Shown here: positions 25,460 through 33,235 of the stretch, piece by piece
How the letters are laid out: every line of letters begins with the position of its first letter
Numbering within the stretch: the first letter of the stretch is position 1
The notes under the pieces: model-generated
Told to the model about the DNA's origin: nothing
Seen by the model: the letters and a program-made list of their open reading frames with translations, nothing else
Database searches by the model: none
Assembly: GCA_035646975.1 (NCBI GenBank)
Contig: DASROJ010000117.1
Coordinates: 1-64,000 of the forward strand
DNA length: 64,000 bases
Direction of reading: 5' to 3'
DNA from: DASROJ01 sp035646975
Lineage (GTDB): Bacteria; Acidobacteriota; Polarisedimenticolia; JACPZX01; DASXTC01
Made by a program: the position numbers and the translations under genes

Positions 25460-26362
25460 TCAGTCCTGCGGGCCGCCTTGGTCGCCGTTGTCGCTTTCAT
25501 CGGCGGCCTTGCGCTGCCGCCGCCTGGCGGCCCAGGCTCCGGTGCGCGCCTGCCCGTTCGACAGATCGTAGTTCTCCCAGGTGCCGCGCAAGGCCTGCCC
25601 ATCCTGCGAAAGTGTCGCTGAAAAATCCATCGAGCGCCCCAGCCGTGAATCGATCCGGTGCAGCAGCAGCTTGCGATCGATGAGCGTGCCATCGAGGCTT
25701 CCCTGGAACGGTCCGTCCAGGACGTATTGCCCGCTCACGAGGGTTCCCGACTGGAACAGCGAGAAGACTCCCTTGTCGCCGCTCGGCAGCAGCGTGATGT
25801 CCCAGACGCCGGTGACCGTCTCCTTGGTGCTGGGCAGACGTGTGTGCAGCGAGTCGATCTGGGATGCGAGCAGCGTCATGCGCTCCTTCAGGCTCAGGAC
25901 ATCCTGACGCAGACGGCGTCCATCCTCGCCGAGCCCCTGCTCGGCGCGTTCGCTGGAAATCACCTCGATCTCCTTGGCCTCGATCTGGGCCTGGAGTCGC
26001 TCCACGGCATCCGCCGGAGCCGTCTCGTCGTTCTTTTGCGGTCTCGAATGGATGGCGACCTTGTACCTGGCGAACAGGTCATCCAGATCGACATAGAGCT
26101 TCGCGGTCTTGTCGCGCGCCTCATCCCGGGCCCGGCGGTTGTCTTCAACACGCAGCTCAAGCCGGCGGAGCACCTTGCCATCCACATCCAGCTGTGTCTG
26201 CAGCGCGAACAGTGCGACCACGGCATCCTCGGAGCGCACCAGCGACGGGGCCGGTTGCTGCTGCGCCCGGGGACTGGTCGCCCCGCCAAGACACCAGAGC
26301 GCCATCGCAACCAACAGAATCGACGGATAGCCGACCGGAAGGCGGAAGCTCCTCCCCATCAT
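25460..26362 (-). CDS. Exported coiled-coil protein of unknown function
   Basis: I do not recognise a named family. From the ATG at 26362 (ATGA overlap with the upstream gene) the 300-residue product has a signal peptide (about 13-33, ILLVAMALWCLGGATSPRAQ) and a long charged coiled coil (about 45-180, rich in RRLELRVEDNRRARDEARDK-type heptads). A compact beta domain of about 100 residues follows (VTGVWDITLLPSGDKGVFSLFQSGTLV and later LRGTWENYDLSNGQ), resembling ligand-binding beta sandwiches. The end is Arg/Lys- and Asp/Gly-rich. Its place next to lolC/E suggests an envelope role. Confidence 0.75.
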   Translation of the reverse strand: MMGRSFRLPVGYPSILLVAMALWCLGGATSPRAQQQPAPSLVRSEDAVVALFALQTQLDVDGKVLRRLELRVEDNRRARDEARDKTAKLYVDLDDLFARYKVAIHSRPQKNDETAPADAVERLQAQIEAKEIEVISSERAEQGLGEDGRRLRQDVLSLKERMTLLASQIDSLHTRLPSTKETVTGVWDITLLPSGDKGVFSLFQSGTLVSGQYVLDGPFQGSLDGTLIDRKLLLHRIDSRLGRSMDFSATLSQDGQALRGTWENYDLSNGQARTGAWAARRRQRKAADESDNGDQGGPQD

Positions 26363-27381
26363 CGGCCCGCCCTCCTCGAATCCAGCACCCGTTCGGCGAT
26401 CCTGACGGCGTTGAGCGCCGCGCCACTTCTCAGGTTGTCGCAAAAGCTCCAGAGCCGCACCGTGGCGGGCCTGCGCGCGTCGGGCCGAAGCCCCACCACG
26501 GCAAGGTTGTCCTCTCCCGCCACCTCCGCCGGCGAGCCCACCGACGGGTCCTCGAGCAGCGTGATGCCGCGAAACGCCACCATGGATTCCTTCAACGCGG
26601 CGGGATTCGGCGGCCTGTCGAAGTTGACCGTGGCAGCGATGGCGTGACCATGGAACATCGACACGAAGGCGGATGCCACCGACACCTGGTCCGGCCGCAT
26701 GTCGAGCACCCGCACCGTTTCATCGCGAATCCTTTCATCGAAGGACTCCGCGCGGCTCGTGTCGACTCCCGCGGAAGGAAGAATGTTGAAGGCGAGCTGA
26801 CGCCCGAAGACCTCCTGCGGCACCGAGGAGAAATTGAGCAGCGCGACTGTTTGCTGGTAGAGCTCGTCGATTCCGCTGTCGCCAAGGTCCGATGCGGGAC
26901 GCAGGGCCAGCGCCTCCACACTGGTCACGGTGCCGGCTCCACGCAGCCCCGCCACGATGCTCGCCAGATTGTGCGATACCGGGTGCGGCGCGCCGATGAT
27001 CGGGCGCAGGGCGCCGTCCTCCCCGGAGATCGCCTCGGGATTGATTTCATTGTGCACGATCGGAACGCCGGCGCGATCCCGTGACGCCCCTGTCAGATCG
27101 ATCGCCACGTACCCCCGACGGGCCGGCCAGTCGAGGTAAGGCACGGTCTCTGCCGCGGTTCCGCAGAGAAAGGCGATGTCCAGCCCCGCGACTTCTTCTT
27201 CGTCCGGTCTTGTCACCAGCAGCGCCTCCCCGGCGAACTCGGTGACGGTCCCCTCCTGCTTCGCGTCGTACAGCTTGACGGTCTCCGAGGCGACGGCACG
27301 GCTTTCGAGAACCGAGCGCACCTCCTTGGCGAAGAGCGACATCGCTCCGAAGAAAGCGATTCTCGGGGTCTCAGCGCCCAT
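26359..27381 (-). CDS. Aspartate-semialdehyde dehydrogenase paralogue lacking the catalytic cysteine (Usg-1-like)
   Basis: 340 residues with the overall ASADH fold: N-terminal IAFFGAMS nucleotide-binding segment, VYDAKQ/IVHNEINPEAI, FGRQLAFNILPSAG and the C-terminal DNLRSGAALNAVRIAERVL. In true ASADH the active-site cysteine lies in a PNCST motif. The corresponding stretch here is PIIGAPHPVSHNLASIVAGL, with no cysteine. This matches the Usg-1 group of catalytically incompetent paralogues, and FGRQLAFN is close to what I recall of E. coli Usg. I therefore doubt it makes aspartate semialdehyde. It overlaps pssA by 11 bases, tying it to phospholipid genes. A start at 27504 would extend 41 residues into pssA. 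Confidence 0.82.
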   Translation of the reverse strand: MGAETPRIAFFGAMSLFAKEVRSVLESRAVASETVKLYDAKQEGTVTEFAGEALLVTRPDEEEVAGLDIAFLCGTAAETVPYLDWPARRGYVAIDLTGASRDRAGVPIVHNEINPEAISGEDGALRPIIGAPHPVSHNLASIVAGLRGAGTVTSVEALALRPASDLGDSGIDELYQQTVALLNFSSVPQEVFGRQLAFNILPSAGVDTSRAESFDERIRDETVRVLDMRPDQVSVASAFVSMFHGHAIAATVNFDRPPNPAALKESMVAFRGITLLEDPSVGSPAEVAGEDNLAVVGLRPDARRPATVRLWSFCDNLRSGAALNAVRIAERVLDSRRAGR

Positions 27382-28171
27382 CTTCGGCTCCTGGCGGGAA
27401 CACGCCACCGGGGGCGTGTGCCCTCTCATCCGACGGAGTCGGCCCCTGCCGGCCGGGTCCCAGCCTGGGAAGGATTCCCGAGACGAGATACAGGAACCCG
27501 GCAAGCATGAGCACCGCCTGCGGGTGCAGCGCCGCGATGCCGAGCAGCGCCGCGGGGATCAGCAGGTATTTATACGACCGGCGGGCCTTGAGATCGAGGT
27601 CCTTGAACGAACGATACCTCACCCGGCTGACCATGAGAAACGACACCAGCAGCACGAGCAGCAGGAGCATGCCGCCGATGATCGGGTCGTTGTCGGTGTC
27701 GGGCGGATCGGGGTGCGCATAGATGGTCGTGGCAATGACGCATGCCGCGGCGGGGATCGGCATGCCGACGAAGAAGCGACGATCCTGGTGTGTTGTCTGG
27801 ATGTTGAACCGGGCGAGTCTCATCGCACCGCAGATGACGAAAAGGAACGAGACGGCCCACCCCAGGCGCCCGAAGGTCGAAAGCGACCAGGAGAACGCGA
27901 GGACCGCCGGGGCCACACCGAAGGAGATGACATCGGCGATCGAGTCGAACTGCAGGCCGAACTCGCTCGACGTGCCGGTGAATCGGGCCACGCGGCCGTC
28001 CACTGCGTCGAGCAGCGCCGCGATGAGGATGAGCAGCGCCGCCAGCTCGTATTCGTCCATGGTGGCGCGCACGATGGAGACATAGCCGCAGAATATGTTG
28101 CCCATCGTGAAGAGACTGGGCAGCAGGTACATTCCCCTTCGCAGCCGTCTGGACGATGTGCGGGCCTTCAT
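27371..28171 (-). CDS. pssA: CDP-diacylglycerol--serine O-phosphatidyltransferase
   Basis: Makes phosphatidylserine from CDP-diacylglycerol and serine in the inner membrane. The CDP-alcohol phosphotransferase motif is complete: D55, D58-G59, A62-R63, G72, D76, D80. Six to eight hydrophobic helices follow, with a Pro/Gly-rich cytoplasmic C-terminus. 266 residues is normal for the type II enzyme. The start overlaps the psd stop by four bases, so the substrate maker and the decarboxylase are co-translated. Confidence 0.94.
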   Translation of the reverse strand: MKARTSSRRLRRGMYLLPSLFTMGNIFCGYVSIVRATMDEYELAALLILIAALLDAVDGRVARFTGTSSEFGLQFDSIADVISFGVAPAVLAFSWSLSTFGRLGWAVSFLFVICGAMRLARFNIQTTHQDRRFFVGMPIPAAACVIATTIYAHPDPPDTDNDPIIGGMLLLLVLLVSFLMVSRVRYRSFKDLDLKARRSYKYLLIPAALLGIAALHPQAVLMLAGFLYLVSGILPRLGPGRQGPTPSDERAHAPGGVFPPGAEDGR

Positions 28172-28833
28172 GCGCGGCGCCCTTCTTCCACCGAATCGGC
28201 GGAGCGAACCGGCGGGATGCCCCCATAGACGGCGATGATGGAGGTGCCGCCTTTCACCCTGTCACCCACGGTTACCCTCAGCTCGGCCTCCGCGGGCACC
28301 ATCAGGTCGACTCTCGAACCGAACGTGATGAATCCTATCTTTTCTCCCTGCCCCACCGGCTCCCCGGCTCGCTTGTAGCATCGTATCCGCCGGGCGATGA
28401 GGCCCGCGATCTGCTTGACCTGCAGCACACCTCGTTCCGTGTCGAGGACCAGGAGATTCTGCTCATTCAGGTCGCTCGCCTTGTCCCGGAACGCCGGAAG
28501 AAACGAGCCAGGAGTGTAACGGATGCTCGAGATGGTTCCCCGCGCCGGCGAGCGGTTCACATGAACGTTGAAAACCGAGAGGAATATCGAAACGCAACGG
28601 CCGGCGTCCGGCGCTCCCTCGCGCCCCGGAGCGATTTTCACGACACGCCCGTCCGCCGGTGAGAGGATGAGAGCGGGATCCTGCGGTATCCTCCGTCGAG
28701 GATCGCGAAAAAATGAGGCCACTGCCGCAGTGACCAGTGCGGCAGCCGCAGCCGCGGGCGCCGAGACGGTCAGTGCCAGCAGGAGGGTCAGGGCAAGACC
28801 GGCGGCGAGATAGGGCCAGACATCCCTTACCAT
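28168..28833 (-). CDS. psd: Phosphatidylserine decarboxylase (short form)
   Basis: Converts phosphatidylserine to phosphatidylethanolamine. The self-cleavage site that creates the pyruvoyl cofactor is present as F171-G172-S173. Other family features are SPADGRVV at 58-65 and FLSVFNVHVNRSP at 84-96. The N-terminus has a hydrophobic hairpin (about 8-42). 221 residues matches the short, archaeal-like Psd type found in many non-enteric bacteria. It is the first gene of the envelope run and is followed directly by pssA. Confidence 0.94.
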   Translation of the reverse strand: MVRDVWPYLAAGLALTLLLALTVSAPAAAAAALVTAAVASFFRDPRRRIPQDPALILSPADGRVVKIAPGREGAPDAGRCVSIFLSVFNVHVNRSPARGTISSIRYTPGSFLPAFRDKASDLNEQNLLVLDTERGVLQVKQIAGLIARRIRCYKRAGEPVGQGEKIGFITFGSRVDLMVPAEAELRVTVGDRVKGGTSIIAVYGGIPPVRSADSVEEGRRA

Positions 28834-28880
28834 TTAGCCACAATCGTCACCCTGGTCGACACGAGGGCCGGCGGCAGCGA

Positions 28881-29126
28881 TCAGCGGCGCGCCCCGCCGG
28901 CTTTCGGCTCGGTGAATCCCCTGGCGATTTCGGCCATTCGATCCTTCAGGGCGAGCTTTTGTTTCTTGAGTGTCGTGGCCTCCAGCTTTTCCTGCTCGCT
29001 GAGAAAGTACTTCTCATTGAGCCGGCCGAGATGATCCTCGAAGTCCCGGTGCTTCTCGAGGAGCTGCCGATACTCATCGCTCTGTTGGACGAGTTGCTCG
29101 GTGAACGGATCCTGGGAGATGGACAT
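28881..29126 (-). CDS. DUF465 (YdcH-like) small protein
   Basis: 81 residues from the ATG at 29126, which has GGAGAG about 8 bases upstream. The product is a two-helix hairpin with the DUF465 pattern: HRDFEDHLGRLNEKYFLSEQEK, then LEATTLKKQKLALKDRMAEIAR. The family is small and abundant in proteobacteria-like genomes, and its role is not known. A Lys/Gly/Arg tail closes the protein. It lies 47 bases after the psd start, in the same direction. Confidence 0.8.
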   Translation of the reverse strand: MSISQDPFTEQLVQQSDEYRQLLEKHRDFEDHLGRLNEKYFLSEQEKLEATTLKKQKLALKDRMAEIARGFTEPKAGGARR

Positions 29127-29204
29127 AGGGGCTCTCTCCATCACATCCGGTTGCTGCGGGGAGGTTTGCCGCCGGTGGGCACGCAAAATCATGTTGAAAT
29201 CATA

Positions 29205-29660
29205 TCACCCCGTTTCGGGCGCTTTCAAGACAGCCCGCATCACCAATGCATCCTCTCCCGTGTCGCCGTAATACCCTTTTCTTCGCCGCACGATGCTGAA
29301 GCCGTGGCTTTCATACAGCCGGATCGCGGAATCGTTGGACGGCCGCACCTCGAGGTAGGCCATCCGGCATCCCTCTTCCACTCCGTGAGCGAGCGAATGC
29401 TCGAGCAGCAGGGTGCCCAGGCCCCTGCGTCGCCTGCCGGGATCCACGGCGAGGTTGTTGATCAGCAGCTCCTCGCCCAGGATCCAGTAACAGATGTAGG
29501 CCGACGCGCGGGGAGCGCCGCCTTCCCACGGCTCCCGAATCACCATACAGCGGGCGTAGGGGTTGGAGCGTATCTCTTCGAGAAACGCCCCGCGTGGCCA
29601 CGGGCTGGAAAACGACGCCTTCTCGATGGCCAGCACCTGCGGGACATCCCGCTCGCGCAT
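29205..29660 (-). CDS. rimI: Ribosomal-protein-alanine N-acetyltransferase RimI-like
   Basis: GNAT acetyltransferase that acetylates the N-terminus of S18 in E. coli. It shows the RimI start MRERDVPQVLAIEKASF...PW, the acetyl-CoA loop VDPGRRRRGLGTLLL, EVRPSNDSAIRLYESHGF and the RRRKGYYGDTGEDALVM ending. The first beta strand before MRERD seems missing: in-frame codons run 17 residues further upstream (to a TAG at 29712-29714) and include ID immediately before the ATG. The true start may therefore lie beyond an indel. It overlaps the end of tsaB by 121 bases, which is abnormal. Confidence 0.88.
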   Translation of the reverse strand: MRERDVPQVLAIEKASFSSPWPRGAFLEEIRSNPYARCMVIREPWEGGAPRASAYICYWILGEELLINNLAVDPGRRRRGLGTLLLEHSLAHGVEEGCRMAYLEVRPSNDSAIRLYESHGFSIVRRRKGYYGDTGEDALVMRAVLKAPETG

Positions 29661-30412
29661 TCGATCGATTGGGTGCTCTGAGCCGGGAACCCGCGCGCCG
29701 CTCGTGCCGAACTATCTTCGTCTCTCCGACGCGGAGATACCGCGGAAGGGTTGATCTGCATGCAGAGCGGCGGCAGTGCGCCCAGGCCCTGCGACGAGGC
29801 GAGCCTGATCGCCCGTCGCGCCAGCGTGGAGCCGATGAACGGAGTGTTTCCGACCCAGAGCGTGGAGACTTCGAGACAGGATCGGAGACGCTCACGATAG
29901 GTCACGACACCGCTGCCGCACAGGATGCAGCCTTCCGGAAGACCTGCCGCCGCATCCTCGGGCGTCAGCGCCGATTCGGGGACCCTCGGCATGACGCGGT
30001 CGTCAACGCAGTCGAACAACCCGCGGTACACCTCGCCTCTGCCCGCATCGAGCATCACGCAGATCGGGGCCGGCCGACCCGGCCCGGAGGGGATCCCCGA
30101 GGCCACCGCCAGCGCCAAGGTCTCCAGCGTCGAGAAGCCAGCCAATGGTCTGCCCACCCCGAGGGCCAGCCCTTTTGCCGTGGCCATCCCGATGCGCAGG
30201 CCAGTGAAGGAGCCCGGCCCGGCCGCCACGGCGAAGACGTCGACCTGCTCTGAATGAACGCCCGCGGTGGCCAGCAATGCGTGAATGGCGGGAACCAGCC
30301 GCTCGGAGTGCGTGTTACCGGCCCGAAGATTCAGCTCGGCAAGCAGCCGGTTGTGGTCCGCGAGGCCGACGCTGGCGGCGTCCGACGATGTGTCGATCCC
30401 CAGCGCGAGCAT
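29540..30412 (-). CDS. tsaB: tRNA threonylcarbamoyladenosine biosynthesis protein TsaB (C-terminus probably frameshifted)
   Basis: TsaB is the non-catalytic partner of TsaD in making t6A37 on tRNAs. The N-terminus is good: LALGIDTSSDAASVGL, HSERLVPAIHALL and GPGSFTGLRIGMATAKGLAL. Length would normally be about 230. Here the frame runs to 290 residues and the last 75 have no family resemblance. In the next frame, from about 29751, the family ending reappears as PRYLRVGETK. This implies one lost or gained base near 29752, and the annotated tail is probably an artefact. A fusion to RimI is an alternative. Confidence 0.85.
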   Translation of the reverse strand: MLALGIDTSSDAASVGLADHNRLLAELNLRAGNTHSERLVPAIHALLATAGVHSEQVDVFAVAAGPGSFTGLRIGMATAKGLALGVGRPLAGFSTLETLALAVASGIPSGPGRPAPICVMLDAGRGEVYRGLFDCVDDRVMPRVPESALTPEDAAAGLPEGCILCGSGVVTYRERLRSCLEVSTLWVGNTPFIGSTLARRAIRLASSQGLGALPPLCMQINPSAVSPRRRDEDSSARAARGFPAQSTQSIECASGMSRRCWPSRRRRFPARGHAGRFSKRYAPTPTPAVW

Positions 30413-30449
30413 TCATTGGCTCCATTTTCCCGGTGGAGGGCGCAGGCCT

Positions 30450-31649
30450 TCAGGCGGTGGAAGGGGCGCTTTCCTGGAGGAATCGGGTAAGACTCTCCGG
30501 CCGGCTCCTTCGCCCGAACCTGAACCTCAGGGCGGCGTCGTACAGCTTTTTCCTGCGGCCATTGGATCGTTCTTCGAGTCGAATCACTTCGGCGAGCAGC
30601 TCGAGTTGTTCCTCACCGTTCACCGCGAGCCGCATCTCCAGGCTCTGCCCGACCTCGAGCTTCCTCGTCGTCTGCAGGAGGATGCCGCCTTCGCTGATGT
30701 TCAATCCCTTGCAGATCTCCGCGCCGACGGAGGGCTGGTCCTTCAGATATACCTGGATGGCGGGCGACGCGATCGGCACCCGGCTCGCCCGACGCTTCTC
30801 CTGGTAGTAGATCGAGACCAGGTTCCGGCCCGCGCGCTTGGCGCGGTAGAGCGCCTCGTCAGCGCGCGCGAGCAGCGTCTCGGGCGTCTCGGCGTCCTCG
30901 GGGTGCGAGGCGATGCCACCGCTGAGGGTCACGTGCATGTCATGCGCACCGGCCCCCTTTCGCTTGAAAAAACGCTCCACCTCGCTGCGGATTCTCTCGG
31001 CCACGACGAACGCGCTCGTCCGGCGCGTTTCGGGCACGATGATAGCGAACTCTTCGCCTCCGTAGCGCGCCGCGACATCGATGTCACGCACGCGCTGTAC
31101 GAGGAGTCTGCCGACATCCCTGAGCACCGCGTCGCCGGCCTGGTGACCATGCGCATCGTTGACCTGCTTGAACTCATCGAGGTCCAGCATGATCAACGAA
31201 ACAGTCTGCCCGTAACGGCGGCAACGGTTGATTTCCTTCTTCAGACAGCTGTCGAAATGCGCCCTGTTGAACAGACCGGTCAGGTGATCCGTGATAGCCG
31301 ACTTCTCGGTCTTCTCGAAATCGTTCACCTCGATGATCTTCGGGTTGCTCAGACGGCGGTCCACGTTCATCAGGTAGTCGAACAGAGCCACACGCGGCCC
31401 CACGTCGCGGCCCAGCCGGCGCTCCAGCGTCGCCCGATGGACCTGGAAACCGGACCAGACCTGCCTGGCCTCTTCGTTGGGATAGGAAAGATGGGTCAGC
31501 AGTTTCAGCAACTCGGCATGGACCGGTCTTCCGACATGGGCTGCCTCGGCGTCCAGCCGCTGGAGCATCGTCTCCCCTTTCGGAAGTCTTTGATCCAAAA
31601 GGCGTAACAACCGATCGGCCGCCTTGCCCTGTGCTTTGGTGGGAGCCAT
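30450..31649 (-). CDS. Diguanylate cyclase with C-terminal PilZ domain
   Basis: 399 residues from the ATG at 31649: an uncharacterised helical N-terminus (1-110), a GGDEF domain (about 115-275) with the active-site motif GGEEF at 197-201, and an intact allosteric I-site R188-D-I-D191 five residues before it. A PilZ domain follows (about 285-385, starting KRRASRVP). It should make c-di-GMP, be inhibited through the I-site, and bind the product through PilZ, giving a self-sensing cyclase. There are no membrane helices, so it is cytoplasmic. It has its own strong promoter and is divergent from the sigma factor gene. Confidence 0.9.
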   Translation of the reverse strand: MAPTKAQGKAADRLLRLLDQRLPKGETMLQRLDAEAAHVGRPVHAELLKLLTHLSYPNEEARQVWSGFQVHRATLERRLGRDVGPRVALFDYLMNVDRRLSNPKIIEVNDFEKTEKSAITDHLTGLFNRAHFDSCLKKEINRCRRYGQTVSLIMLDLDEFKQVNDAHGHQAGDAVLRDVGRLLVQRVRDIDVAARYGGEEFAIIVPETRRTSAFVVAERIRSEVERFFKRKGAGAHDMHVTLSGGIASHPEDAETPETLLARADEALYRAKRAGRNLVSIYYQEKRRASRVPIASPAIQVYLKDQPSVGAEICKGLNISEGGILLQTTRKLEVGQSLEMRLAVNGEEQLELLAEVIRLEERSNGRRKKLYDAALRFRFGRRSRPESLTRFLQESAPSTA

Positions 31650-31667
31650 CCGACCCTCCAGCCGGGC

Positions 31668-31697
31668 ATTATACGAACGTTTCCTTCCGGGAATCAA
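31668..31697 (-). promoter_or_regulatory. Strong promoter of the diguanylate cyclase gene
   Basis: On the minus strand TTGATT, 18 bases, a perfect TATAAT. Transcription should start near 31661, leaving about 12 leader bases that contain GGAGGG 4 bases before the ATG. The rest of the 157-base divergent gap (31650-31806) shows no second clear promoter for the sigma gene. Confidence 0.65.
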
Positions 31698-31806
31698 AGA
31701 ATCTGTCACCCAAGGATGAAACCAGCGGCGACCTCGCAACGTTTAGATGCTGTCGCGTGTCTATATGCCGGCAAGCGATGGCCCGCGGACGCGGGCAGGG
31801 GGGGCG

Positions 31807-32436
31807 ATGACGAAGCGTCAGGCAGTCGCACGCAGCCAGGCTCGGCAGGATGGCGCTGTTGGCAGATCGGCGGTCGCCGCACTTCCAGACGAGCAGATCG
31901 TGGCGGAGGTCCTCAGTGGGCGGGGAGCCGAATTCGAGGTTCTGGTCCGGCGCCACCAGGGTCCCGTGTACAGCTTCCTGCTCAGGATGCTGCACGACCC
32001 GGAAGAGGCGCTCGACATGACCCAGGAGGTCTTCCTGAAGGTGTTCTGCTCGCTCGAGAGATTCGATCCCCGGTTCCGGTTCACCACCTGGATGTACCGG
32101 ATTGCTTCCAACGCGGCGATCGATCAGATCCGCAAGCGGCGTCCCGGCACGGTCACCTCTCTCGATGCACCGATCGCCGAGGATTCCGACTTCGTGCGCG
32201 AGGTGGCGGGTCTCGGTCCCACACCCGACCAGATGCTCGAAGCACGCGAGACACAGGATCAGCTCGAGGGGGCGTTGAAGAGCCTGCCGCTGGAATACCG
32301 TCAGGTGCTGCTGCTGCGGCACCAGGGCGAGCGTCGTTATGACGAAATCGCGAAGATCACCGGGCTGCCAATCGGCACCGTGAAGAACCGGATTTTCCGT
32401 GCGCGGGAAATGCTGCGAAAGGCGATTCCCTCATGA
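31807..32436 (+). CDS. ECF-type RNA polymerase sigma factor
   Basis: 209 residues. Region 2 spans about 35-110 (FEVLVRRHQGPVYSFLLRML, DMTQEVFLKVF, FTTWMYRIASNAAID) and region 4 about 145-205 (LPLEYRQVLLLRHQGERRYDEIAKITGLPIGTVKNRIFRARE), the ECF/SigW-like arrangement. There is no region 1.1 or 3. Promoter selectivity cannot be predicted. The ATG at 31807 is preceded by a G-rich GGGGGG; an ATG at 31747 is less likely. The stop overlaps the next gene by four bases, pairing it with a zinc-finger anti-sigma factor. Confidence 0.92.
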   Translation: MTKRQAVARSQARQDGAVGRSAVAALPDEQIVAEVLSGRGAEFEVLVRRHQGPVYSFLLRMLHDPEEALDMTQEVFLKVFCSLERFDPRFRFTTWMYRIASNAAIDQIRKRRPGTVTSLDAPIAEDSDFVREVAGLGPTPDQMLEARETQDQLEGALKSLPLEYRQVLLLRHQGERRYDEIAKITGLPIGTVKNRIFRAREMLRKAIPS

Positions 32437-33065
32437 TGAGCTGCTCGGAGGTCAGGCCGATCCTTTCCTTCCTCCTGGAAAAGGAGACGGGGCCGCTCGA
32501 AACGCTCGAGGCGCGGCGCCACCTCGAGGACTGCGACGCCTGCCACGCAAAGGCCGAGCGAATCTCCAGGGTGATGGCGGCCTGCGGCAAGTTGGCCGAG
32601 CAGGCACCGCCCATCGACCTCTCACATTCCGTGATGCAGAAGCTTCGAGCCGCAAAGAGCGCCTCGAGGCGCGCGCAGGCCAGCCCGTGGGCGCCGCCGG
32701 CCGCGAAATGGGGCGGGCTCGCCGTGCTGCTCGGCGCCGCGCTGGCGGCCATCACACGACCATTCGGCGGAGCGTTGCGGGAGCTGGGCGCTCCGCTCAC
32801 GTTCATCGCCGGACTGCTCGCCGGCACCGATTCTGCGGATGGCGCGGCCGATGTCGCGGGGCGGGCGGTATCCGTGGCTCTTCGGTTCGTCGGGGTGGCA
32901 CTGAAACCCGAGCTGACCTCCGGAGCCGGTATCGACCTGGTCGTCACCTTTCAACTGCTCGCCACCGCGCTTTCGATCGGCTTCCTGCTGGCCATCCCGG
33001 TCGCCATCCTGACCGCCTGGTTCCTGCATTCGAGCTCGACCCACCGCGATCTCCCCCGTCTCTAA
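32433..33065 (+). CDS. Zinc-finger anti-sigma factor (membrane)
   Basis: 210 residues. The N-terminal zf-HC2 motif is H30-x3-C34-x2-C37, with a further C4, as in ZAS anti-sigma factors that hold an ECF sigma factor inactive, often by zinc-thiolate switching. Hydrophobic segments follow at about 95-108, 120-130 and 170-200. It is probably anchored in the inner membrane with the zinc domain in the cytoplasm. The start overlaps the sigma stop (ATGA), giving stoichiometric translation. Confidence 0.87.
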   Translation: MMSCSEVRPILSFLLEKETGPLETLEARRHLEDCDACHAKAERISRVMAACGKLAEQAPPIDLSHSVMQKLRAAKSASRRAQASPWAPPAAKWGGLAVLLGAALAAITRPFGGALRELGAPLTFIAGLLAGTDSADGAADVAGRAVSVALRFVGVALKPELTSGAGIDLVVTFQLLATALSIGFLLAIPVAILTAWFLHSSSTHRDLPRL

Positions 33066-33116
33066 GACCGCCGCAGCCGCCTGCCGACAACCGAAACGCA
33101 CCGGAAGATCGTAACT

Positions 33117-33145
33117 TTGACAACCCCGGATGCCTGGCCTATATT
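33117..33145 (+). promoter_or_regulatory. Near-perfect promoter upstream of prkA
   Basis: TTGACA, exactly 17 bases, TATATT: a perfect -35 and a five-of-six -10. Predicted start near 33152, an 84-base leader, then prkA at 33236. It is probably the promoter of the prkA-yeaH-spoVR operon. Confidence 0.7.
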
Positions 33146-33235
33146 CCAAAGTAATTGGCGGGCTTCGCGCCGCGAAGCATTGCCGATTCAAAGACTTCGC
33201 AGCATCAGTGGGCGCGAGGGACGGGAGGGTCGCCG

